IMG/VR virus record: IMGVR_UViG_3300049846_000905
Coordinates: 1-32,062 of that record
Origin: a virus
Reading direction: 5' to 3' (one strand)
Length of the DNA: 32,062 nt
Positions 1 through 4,784 of the stretch are shown piece after piece. The notes beneath the pieces are model-generated. The model was given only the letters and a program-made list of their open reading frames with translations. It ran no database searches and had not been told where the DNA came from. Every line of letters begins with the position of its first letter. Positions within the stretch are counted from its first letter, which is position 1. The translations under genes were made by a program, and so were the position numbers.

Positions 1-96
1 GGGAAAATACTCGCACCCGCCCGCCGCCGCCATGCGACCCTGCCGTATCGCCACCGACACCTGAACCCGTACCGGGATAGCCTTGCGCTTGCTCAT
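1..96 (-). CDS. Small basic Cys-containing protein, 5' part (runs off the left edge)
   Basis: Leftward frame starting with ATG at 96-94. Its start overlaps the stop of the preceding leftward gene (ATGA), as elsewhere in this operon. It stays open through exactly 32 codons to base 1. If the window is circular it continues in frame from base 32062 and stops at 31943, giving a 71-residue protein. The N-terminal part has a basic start (MSKRKAIPVRV) and one Cys at residue 28; a CxxC lies in the continuation. The spacing hints at a zinc-binding or HNH-like fragment, but no His-rich HNH core is visible. Function unknown. Confidence 0.5.
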   Translation of the reverse strand, partial: MSKRKAIPVRVQVSVAIRQGRMAAAGGCEYFP

Positions 97-260
97 TGTT
101 CGTTCGCCGCCGCAATTCGCGCAAGCCGTGCCCGCCGGTCTTCGTCCGCTTGGCGCTCGCGCTCGCGTAGTTCGTTGAGCAATTGCACCGACTCAATCAA
201 AGCCATCTGGACACGGTGGGTCTTGGCGATGCGGACGAGTTGCTGTTCGAGGTTGCTCAC
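93..260 (-). CDS. Small charged helical protein, unknown function
   Basis: A 55-residue protein starting with GTG at 260-258. That start is preceded on the minus strand by a strong AAGGAGG ribosome site and overlaps the upstream stop (GTGA), which is why it is preferred over a longer upstream ATG. The sequence is Arg/Glu/Ala-rich and predicted to be largely alpha-helical or coiled coil, with the repeated-charge stretch RERERQADEDRRAR near residues 32-45. There is no signal peptide, membrane segment or recognisable domain. It lies in the distal part of the leftward early operon. Function not recognised. Confidence 0.65.
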   Translation of the reverse strand: MSNLEQQLVRIAKTHRVQMALIESVQLLNELRERERQADEDRRARLARIAAANEQ

Positions 261-445
261 GCCGCCTCCTTCCGCACGACGCAGCACGCCGCGCAAAAAT
301 GCTTGTTGCCAGTTGTCGAGCGCCAGTTGTTCTTTGCCATCCAAAGCCGTGCCTCAATTTCCGTACACGGGTGCAGTTCTTCGATATCGCCGCAGCGGGC
401 CGCGTCGCAGCGGAGCATGGTTTGGCGGGGGGCTTGGATGATCAT
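257..445 (-). CDS. Zinc-ribbon-like small protein
   Basis: A 62-residue protein with ATG at 445-443, overlapping the upstream stop (ATGA). Cys residues at 13, 18 and 27 and a C-terminal CxxCC (51, 54, 55) resemble the small phage zinc-ribbon proteins that begin with a CDxxxCG motif and end with HFCxxC. Metal binding is inferred from this pattern only. It could be a transcription or replication modulator, but nothing in the sequence fixes its role. The next gene downstream starts inside its stop codon. Confidence 0.65.
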   Translation of the reverse strand: MIIQAPRQTMLRCDAARCGDIEELHPCTEIEARLWMAKNNWRSTTGNKHFCAACCVVRKEAA

Positions 446-615
446 GCGATCACCCACGCAGTAAATGTCCCACCGAGCGTGTAGGCGACCAACGTCCTGT
501 AGGCCACCCAGAGGCAATCCTCGGCCGAGCCGCCTAAGCGGTTTTCAACCATCGCCCACGCGGCGCTAAGGGCAACGCCAATGAGCGCAAACATAAAAAA
601 TCCGAAGCTGCTCAC
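442..615 (-). CDS. Small two-segment membrane protein
   Basis: A 57-residue protein starting with GTG at 615-613, with a perfect AAGGAGG ribosome site at 629-623. Its start overlaps the stop of the upstream gene, and its stop overlaps the next gene's ATG. Residues about 4-22 are hydrophobic (FGFFMFALIGVALSAAWAM). A second, weaker hydrophobic stretch covers residues about 36-57. It probably spans the inner membrane once or twice. Small leftward-operon membrane proteins in temperate phages are often exclusion or lysis-control factors, but that is inference. It is easy to miss because of its short length and GTG start. Confidence 0.7.
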   Translation of the reverse strand: MSSFGFFMFALIGVALSAAWAMVENRLGGSAEDCLWVAYRTLVAYTLGGTFTAWVIA

Positions 616-746
616 TTCGCCACCTCCTTAATCAACGCCAGCGTGGTCTTGATCTTGACCTTGATCCTGTACGCATAGGCGTGCTTGCCCTGCCGGCGGG
701 CCATACGGTAGCGCTGGCGCATCGTGCGTAACTGGTAGCGGGTCAT
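612..746 (-). CDS. Very basic 44-residue protein
   Basis: ATG at 746-744 overlaps the upstream stop (ATGA); the stop overlaps the GTG of the membrane-protein gene. The protein carries many Arg/Lys residues (MTRYQLRTMRQRYRMARRQ at the N-terminus, then KVKIK), so nucleic-acid binding is plausible but unproven. There is no known domain. The unbroken chain of overlapping starts and stops on both sides is the main evidence that it is a real gene. Confidence 0.6.
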   Translation of the reverse strand: MTRYQLRTMRQRYRMARRQGKHAYAYRIKVKIKTTLALIKEVAK

Positions 747-1042
747 TTCGGCACCGTGGGCATGATTACGCGCACAGTCGGAACTTCGATAAAGGCTTCT
801 TCGGCGGCGTGATACGTGGAATTAAGGCACGAATCATTGCGCAATTCGAACAGGCCAAGTTCAAGTGCAGCGAACGTGTCCCGCGCTGGCGTCGAACTCA
901 TCGCCGCCCGGCGACGCATGACGGCTTTTTCGAGAAGGTCGAACAGCGCCTTGACCTTGGCAATGTCCTCGTAGTCCTCAGCGAGAGAGCATTCCTCGTG
1001 GGAGTGCGTGAAAGAACGTGAAACGCGAACGACGTTTGTCAT
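743..1042 (-). CDS. Hypothetical protein of the leftward early operon
   Basis: A 99-residue protein. ATG at 1042-1040 was chosen over an ATG seven codons upstream because GGAGG lies just before it and it overlaps the upstream TAA by one base. The central part (residues about 25-70) is predicted helical, with acidic SLAEDYEDIAKVKALFDLLE followed by a basic KAVMRRR patch. No membrane segment or known motif is visible. Function not recognised. Confidence 0.65.
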   Translation of the reverse strand: MTNVVRVSRSFTHSHEECSLAEDYEDIAKVKALFDLLEKAVMRRRAAMSSTPARDTFAALELGLFELRNDSCLNSTYHAAEEAFIEVPTVRVIMPTVPK

Positions 1043-1350
1043 TACAGCCTCCGTGCTTCGCAAAGTGCGTCTTCATAGGTTCGAAACGAGCCGAAAACGT
1101 CATGGCTCTCCGAGTCCCAAATCTCATACCGGCCGTTGACGAGCTTGATCGCAAAGCGGCCGTAAACCAGCCCGCCAGCCTCGTATTTGATGAAGCGGAT
1201 TTGCTCGGCAAGCGTCGGCTTCGATTTCGTTTCGAACGCAACCTCCGCTTTCGTCGGCTTGCGGTGGCGGCGCTTGGGCGCGGCCTTCGTCGCCTGCTCT
1301 ACAGCGCGGCCGATGTCGATGATTGGAGTGAAACCAATGCGACCGCTCAT
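1042..1350 (-). CDS. Hypothetical basic protein with C-terminal beta-rich domain
   Basis: A 102-residue protein. ATG at 1350-1348 overlaps the upstream stop (ATGA) and has GGAG upstream. The middle is strongly basic (PKRRHRKPTK near residues 29-38). The C-terminal half (GGLVYGRFAIKLVNGRYEIW, then SFRTYEDALCEARRL) looks like a small beta-sheet domain of the kind often found in phage early proteins that display an environment value and then index by a helix. I do not recognise a named family with certainty. A plus-strand frame of 143 codons runs opposite and is judged a shadow. Confidence 0.65.
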   Translation of the reverse strand: MSGRIGFTPIIDIGRAVEQATKAAPKRRHRKPTKAEVAFETKSKPTLAEQIRFIKYEAGGLVYGRFAIKLVNGRYEIWDSESHDVFGSFRTYEDALCEARRL

Positions 1351-1463
1351 TCGACCAGCTCCAAAAGCGCAATCGTCAGCAAGCCAACGCCAACGGCGGG
1401 CTCGATCACAAACGCGAGCCACACGGTCGCGGCGGTGAATAGTTGGTAGGCGAATTCCTTCAT
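1347..1463 (-). CDS. First gene of the leftward operon, 38-residue membrane protein
   Basis: ATG at 1463-1461 is preceded by GGAG at a suitable distance; an in-frame ATG at 1478-1476 is possible but has a poorer ribosome site. Residues about 8-34 are hydrophobic with a central Glu-Pro (WLAFVIEPAVGVGLLTIALL), giving one long or two short membrane helices. It is the first gene read from the leftward promoter near 1490-1517. Function unknown. Confidence 0.6.
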   Translation of the reverse strand: MKEFAYQLFTAATVWLAFVIEPAVGVGLLTIALLELVE

Positions 1464-1489
1464 CGGGCGTTGCTCCATTCTTTGACTAA

Positions 1490-1517
1490 ATATTATTGGC
1501 GCGCGAAATTTCGTCAA
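1490..1517 (-). promoter_or_regulatory. Leftward early promoter
   Basis: On the minus strand, TTGACG (1517-1512) and TAATAT (1495-1490) are separated by 16 bases. This is a good sigma-70-type promoter. Transcription would start near 1482, about 20 bases before the ATG at 1463. The boxes and spacing are identical to those of the rightward promoter. Confidence 0.7.
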
Positions 1518-1546
1518 GCGAAAAAAGCACGCCGGCGAAATTATTT

Positions 1547-1555
1547 TTATCCACA
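1547..1555 (+). promoter_or_regulatory. Perfect DnaA box
   Basis: TTATCCACA matches the DnaA-box consensus exactly. It is followed by a degenerate second copy at 1555-1563 (7 of 9 matches) in an AT-rich stretch. It sits in the middle of the divergent control region, so it could be part of a replication origin or a host-DnaA regulatory site. The phage also encodes a DnaA domain-IV-like protein at 3823-4266. Confidence 0.6.
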
Positions 1556-1600
1556 TTTCCACAACGCCGCGTTCGGTATTTTGCGCAACGAAATTTTCGC

Positions 1601-1628
1601 TTGACGCAAAGGCGTCGGGGGCTAATAT
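1601..1628 (+). promoter_or_regulatory. Rightward promoter of the repressor gene
   Basis: TTGACG at 1601-1606, a 16-base spacer, and TAATAT at 1623-1628. The expected start of transcription (about 1635-1637) coincides with the A of the repressor ATG at 1637, and no Shine-Dalgarno sequence precedes that ATG. The message is therefore probably leaderless or nearly so. Confidence 0.7.
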
Positions 1629-1636
1629 CAAAACCG

Positions 1637-1882
1637 ATGAGCAAGCTGCGCGCCTGGCGTCAGGCCAAAGATATGACGCAATCAGAGTTAGCAGTCCGTT
1701 TAGGCTGTTCCACGCCGTCGGTCTGTAAAATCGAGGCGGGCGAGCAATTGCCCAGCCCGGACCTCATGCTGAAAATTCAGCAGGTCACGCGTAGCGCCGT
1801 CACGATCGCCGACATTGTTGGCGAGCACACGACGCAGCCGAGGAAAAAGCGCCGCCCTAGCGCGCTGGCCGCGGCGGTATAA
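1637..1882 (+). CDS. Cro/CI-type HTH transcriptional repressor
   Basis: An 81-residue XRE-family DNA-binding protein. Residues 4-60 form the five-helix HTH domain: MTQSELAVRLGCSTPSVCKI (13-32) contains the helix-turn-helix, with the Q-S-E-L-A and S-x-x-S-V-C-K-I-E signatures. There is no C-terminal LexA/CI peptidase domain, only a basic tail (PRKKRRPS). It is therefore Cro-sized rather than a full CI and would not be cleaved by RecA. A longer in-frame start at 1496 would translate through its own promoter and is rejected. It probably binds the inverted repeat and CGAAATT elements upstream, controlling both directions. Confidence 0.85.
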   Translation: MSKLRAWRQAKDMTQSELAVRLGCSTPSVCKIEAGEQLPSPDLMLKIQQVTRSAVTIADIVGEHTTQPRKKRRPSALAAAV

Positions 1883-1922
1883 TACGGATTGTGGTGGGTA
1901 GGTCCGACAACCAAAAGGTGCG

Positions 1923-1942
1923 GCCCGATATATAAACCAGTC
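1923..1942 (+). promoter_or_regulatory. Possible early rightward promoter -10 region
   Basis: The 79-base gap between the repressor and the next gene has a TATATAAA stretch at 1929-1936, with GACA-like bases about 19 upstream (CCGACA at 1904-1909). The spacing is long and the -35 is poor, so this is only a candidate. Confidence 0.3.
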
Positions 1943-1961
1943 TTAACGAAAGGTTACCACC

Positions 1962-2441
1962 ATGACGGCGACCCCCGCCCCGAATTTCGAACCGGAAGTC
2001 ACAGACCCGGCCCCGCCCACCGCACAGATGATTCGCTTTCCTGGCGTGGCAATGGACCCGATCGACGCCGAGCCGACCGACTACGTGCCGCCGCCGGACG
2101 CTGTGCTGAATCAGGAACCGCCTGCGGCCAAGCCCAAGCGCCAGCGCAAGCCCGGCCGCCCGAAGGGCTCCAGGAACAAGAAGGACATTGAAGCGGCTGC
2201 GAAACGCCGCGCAGAAGAATCGGCGGCGCGCGCTCCCGCTGCCGACGCGACCCCGGCTCCCACCACCGCAACCCAGGCCGGGGTCGCACTTCATCTCGCC
2301 ACCCCGCCCCACGGCGATGCCCTGCCCAATATCCGGTTCTCACGGTCGCGGGTTGACACGCTGTTGGCGATCGTCGGGGCGTTTTGCCTTTTGGCCTTCG
2401 GGTTTGGCGCGGGGTATTTCATGACGGGGCTCGGGCAGTGA
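1962..2441 (+). CDS. AT-hook-like protein with C-terminal membrane anchor
   Basis: A 159-residue protein, rich in Pro and Ala. Residues 1-55 are an acidic Pro-rich tail. Residues 57-74 are strongly basic and contain PGRPKGSRNKK, matching the AT-hook core GRP with flanking Arg/Lys. Residues 75-125 are Ala/Pro-rich. Residues 133-153 are a hydrophobic helix (LLAIVGAFCLLAFGFGAGYF) followed by six residues. This predicts a DNA-binding region in the cytoplasm tethered to the inner membrane by the C-terminus. AAAGG lies before the ATG. It is the first gene after the repressor; the next gene starts inside its stop codon (GTGA). DNA binding and tethering are inferred. Confidence 0.75.
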   Translation: MTATPAPNFEPEVTDPAPPTAQMIRFPGVAMDPIDAEPTDYVPPPDAVLNQEPPAAKPKRQRKPGRPKGSRNKKDIEAAAKRRAEESAARAPAADATPAPTTATQAGVALHLATPPHGDALPNIRFSRSRVDTLLAIVGAFCLLAFGFGAGYFMTGLGQ

Positions 2442-2770
2442 GTGAGCGCGCATTGCACTCAGCCGTTGCCGATTTCCTCCGGGTAGCCCTGCCCCGTGAC
2501 GCGGTATTTTTCACGATACCAAACGGCGATGGGAAAATGACAACCGCACCGGGGGCGCTTTCTGGCGTCCCCGATCTGCAAATCGTTTACCGCGGCCGGC
2601 CTATCTTCATCGAACTCAAGACCAAGACCGGCCGGCTATCCGATGCCCAGCGGGACGTACACATGCGCCTAGCTGCGGCTGGGGCTGTTGTTGCCGTGTG
2701 TCGGTCGGTGGTTGAGGTGGAGGAGTTTCTGGCAATGCTCATTCCGCTTAGGGCGAGGGTGGCAGCATGA
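2438..2770 (+). CDS. VRR-NUC family nuclease
   Basis: A 110-residue single-domain PD-(D/E)XK nuclease of the VRR-NUC type. Visible catalytic signature: PNG at 28-30, GVPD with Asp46, IELKTKTG with Glu59 and Lys61, then LSDAQ with Gln71, in the usual order. Phage stand-alone VRR-NUC proteins cut branched DNA such as Holliday junctions. The GTG start overlaps the upstream stop (GTGA) and its own stop overlaps the methyltransferase start (ATGA), so translation of all three is probably coupled. A possible upstream ATG at 2384 would overlap the previous gene deeply and is less likely. Confidence 0.9.
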   Translation: MSERALHSAVADFLRVALPRDAVFFTIPNGDGKMTTAPGALSGVPDLQIVYRGRPIFIELKTKTGRLSDAQRDVHMRLAAAGAVVAVCRSVVEVEEFLAMLIPLRARVAA

Positions 2771-3714
2771 GCGTCAAAATCCACATAGGCGACTGCCGCG
2801 AAGTCCTGAAAACGCTACCTGACGAAAGCGTCAATTGCGTCGTGACGAGCCCGCCGTATTTCGGTCTTCGCGATTACGGCGTTGACGGGCAGGTGGGTCA
2901 AGAGGCAACCCCGGCTGAATTTGTCGGCGTCATGGTCGAAGTGTTCCGCGAGGTGCGCCGGGTGCTTCGGTCGGACGGGACGCTGTGGCTCAATCTTGGC
3001 GACAGCTACGCCGGCCACAATGCAGGAGGCTTTCGCGCTGGTAACGAAGCAAAAAACGGAGGCGTTAGCAACAAGAACGGCGTCGGGTTCGTCAACGGCC
3101 TCAAGCCCAAAGACCTGATTGGCATCCCCTGGCGTGCGGCCCTGGCCCTACAGGCTGACGGCTGGTGGCTTCGTCAGGACATCATCTGGTCAAAGCCTAA
3201 CCCGATGCCCGAGAGCGTCACCGACCGCTGCACGAAGGCGCACGAATACATCTTCCTGCTCACGAAGTCGGAGCGGTATCACTTCGACGCCGAAGCCATC
3301 GCGGAGCCGCTTGTCACCGCCGCGAACGCCCAGAGCCGAGGGCCGAAGGACACGCCGCTTGAGCGCGGGCCGCGTGAGGGGGGCAACGGTGGCCTTCATG
3401 GCGCAGCGATGCGAATGAGGTCCGGCGATACCACCACCCGAAACAAGCGCAGCGTTTGGGAAGTGGCGACCGCCCCATTCTCCGAAGCACACTTCGCCAC
3501 GTTCCCCCCGGCACTGATTGAGCCTTGCATCAAGGCCGGTTGCCCAGTTGGCGGCACGGTCCTGGACCCGTTCGGCGGAGCTGGAACCACAGGCCTAGTT
3601 GCCGACCGTCTTCAGCGTTCCGCAATCCTGATCGAACTCAACCCGGAATATGCCGCGATGGCGCGCAAGCGTATCGACGGGGACGCCCCCCTATTTGCGA
3701 GTGCAGCCGAATGA
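2767..3714 (+). CDS. DNA (cytosine-N4 or adenine-N6) methyltransferase
   Basis: A 315-residue SAM-dependent DNA methyltransferase of the beta arrangement: catalytic motif IV TSPPYFGLRDYG at residues 27-38 comes first, and the SAM-binding motif DPFGGAGTTG at 267-276 is near the C-terminus. SPPY is typical of cytosine-N4 enzymes but also occurs in some adenine-N6 enzymes. WSKPNPMPE and HEYIFLLTKS in the middle are usual in this family. Residues about 85-110 and 185-225 are low-complexity loops that may hold target recognition. It may protect phage DNA from host restriction or mark its own DNA, and it is coupled to the VRR-NUC gene. Confidence 0.92.
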   Translation: MSVKIHIGDCREVLKTLPDESVNCVVTSPPYFGLRDYGVDGQVGQEATPAEFVGVMVEVFREVRRVLRSDGTLWLNLGDSYAGHNAGGFRAGNEAKNGGVSNKNGVGFVNGLKPKDLIGIPWRAALALQADGWWLRQDIIWSKPNPMPESVTDRCTKAHEYIFLLTKSERYHFDAEAIAEPLVTAANAQSRGPKDTPLERGPREGGNGGLHGAAMRMRSGDTTTRNKRSVWEVATAPFSEAHFATFPPALIEPCIKAGCPVGGTVLDPFGGAGTTGLVADRLQRSAILIELNPEYAAMARKRIDGDAPLFASAAE

Positions 3715-3731
3715 CCCGCCCCAAAGAAAAA

Positions 3732-3752
3732 GGGCGGGAGAGGCGCCCGCCC
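3732..3752 (-). terminator. Leftward-facing intrinsic terminator candidate
   Basis: Perfect 7-bp stem GGGCGGG (3732-3738) / CCCGCCC (3746-3752) with a 7-base loop. The A-rich stretch AAAGAAAAA lies on the left side (3723-3731), so the U-tract forms only when transcribed leftward. It begins 17 bases after the methyltransferase stop. No leftward gene is seen immediately to its right. Confidence 0.55.
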
Positions 3753-3822
3753 TGAGTCTCAATGCCGATGAACCGCAAGGAACGTCACAGGTCCAACCAT
3801 GTTTCCCAACGGAGATTGTAAA

Positions 3823-4266
3823 ATGCACGAATCACCTACGACTGTCAATCTGAAATCCCCAGGCGCATCCATCCCGCGTCGGAAACTCACGTCCGTCATT
3901 GTGGAAAGTGCCGCCGGGTTTTTCGGCGTGACCTCAGATGACATCTTCAACGGCCACCGCCGCCGGCCCGTCATGCTGGCCCGTAGAGCGGCCATCGTTG
4001 AGCTACACAGCGCCCGCCCCCACTGGTCCTATCCCAGGCTCGGGAAGGAAATGGGCGGCTTAGATCACACTTCAATAATTCACGCGCTGCGCAAGGCCGG
4101 CGTGTACCGCCCCAATTTCACCCGGCAGGCGAGGGCTGCTCGGGTAATCGGCAAGTGGATACAGCGCTACGAGGCAATCGGCGACATGTACGAGCACGCC
4201 GCTTGCTGCCGGCTGGCGACTGGCTTTGCCGCCCTCCAAATTGCTTGGGAAGGGGGTGCGAAATGA
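3823..4266 (+). CDS. DnaA domain-IV-like DNA-binding protein
   Basis: A 147-residue protein. Residues about 25-92 resemble the DnaA C-terminal DNA-binding domain: a first helix pair, VMLARRAAIVELHSARPHWSY, then LGKEMGGLDHTSIIHALRK, which matches the DnaA signature with the D-H-T-S core that reads the DnaA box. The AAA+ ATPase part of DnaA is absent, so it cannot initiate alone. It may act as a site-binding competitor, helper or regulator. ATG at 3823 has GGAG eight bases upstream; an ATG at 3799 lacks one. The C-terminal 45 residues are helical and unrecognised. It is coupled to the next gene (ATGA). Confidence 0.8.
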   Translation: MHESPTTVNLKSPGASIPRRKLTSVIVESAAGFFGVTSDDIFNGHRRRPVMLARRAAIVELHSARPHWSYPRLGKEMGGLDHTSIIHALRKAGVYRPNFTRQARAARVIGKWIQRYEAIGDMYEHAACCRLATGFAALQIAWEGGAK

Positions 4267-4784
4267 CCCTCGAACAAAAAATCCAAACGCTGGCTAAGCT
4301 TCGCGACCAGTTCTGCCGTGACTGCTGCAACGCCTCACCGCCGGAGCAGTCTCCAATCGAGGCGACATTCTCTTGGGCAATGGCCTGCATTTTTGAAGAA
4401 ATCGGTGGGGGCCAAACACAGGAGAACGAGCCGGCCACACTCGATGAACTCGATGATTTAGGGTACAACCTCGGGCACACGGCGCCATTTCATACCTACG
4501 TTTTTTCTCAGGTGAAGATCGATCGCTATCGCGTCGATTTCTTACTGGCGCACCGTAACGGCGGCGACACAACCGTCCGGTTCGCAGTGATCGAGTGCGA
4601 TGGTCATGATTTTCATGAGCGCACCAAGAAGCAAGCAGAACACGACAAAAAGCGGGATCGTCGGTTGCAGGAACTAGGTTACCCGGTTCTCCGTGTCACA
4701 GGTTCGGAGATTTGGCGGTCGCCAGTGAAGACCGCGTTCGACGTGTACGTCTCCGCGCTCAAAGCAATGGGTGCGCGCTCATGA
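4263..4784 (+). CDS. PD-(D/E)XK nuclease, DUF559/Vsr-like
   Basis: A 173-residue protein. The C-terminal half (about 85-155) has the DUF559/Vsr-like nuclease order: YRVDFLL with Asp92, AVIECDGHDFHER with Glu111 and Asp113, a conserved D-K-K-R-D-R-x-L helix at 128-135, then LGYPVLRVTGSEI. Asp113 takes the place of the usual Lys of the ExK motif, as is common in this subgroup. The N-terminal half is helical with a CRDCC cluster at 18-22. It may act in recombination, repair or attack on host DNA. It is coupled to both neighbours by ATGA overlaps. The ATG at 4263 was chosen because of the overlap. Confidence 0.85.
   Translation: MTLEQKIQTLAKLRDQFCRDCCNASPPEQSPIEATFSWAMACIFEEIGGGQTQENEPATLDELDDLGYNLGHTAPFHTYVFSQVKIDRYRVDFLLAHRNGGDTTVRFAVIECDGHDFHERTKKQAEHDKKRDRRLQELGYPVLRVTGSEIWRSPVKTAFDVYVSALKAMGARS

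Larger units (their letters stand above)
1479..1636. promoter_or_regulatory. Divergent control region with mirrored promoters and operator-like repeats
   Basis: This 158-base region separates the leftward operon from the repressor gene. It contains a perfect 13-bp inverted repeat (CGTCAAGCGAAAA at 1512-1524, TTTTCGCTTGACG at 1594-1606). CGAAATT occurs three times: palindrome CGAAATTTCG at 1504-1513, one copy at 1536-1542, and near-palindrome CGAAATTTTCG at 1589-1599. It also holds a DnaA-box consensus. The -35 boxes of both promoters are inside the inverted repeat, so a repressor bound there would block both. Operator function is inferred. Confidence 0.75.

Noticed and set aside
1018-1449. 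143-codon plus-strand frame opposite the leftward genes
   Set aside because: The minus-strand frames form an unbroken chain of ATGA/TAATG overlaps with ribosome sites; the plus-strand product is Arg-rich shadow sequence.
3711-3755. Tiny frame encoding 14 residues over the 3732 hairpin
   Set aside because: Too short; the inverted repeat explains the sequence better.
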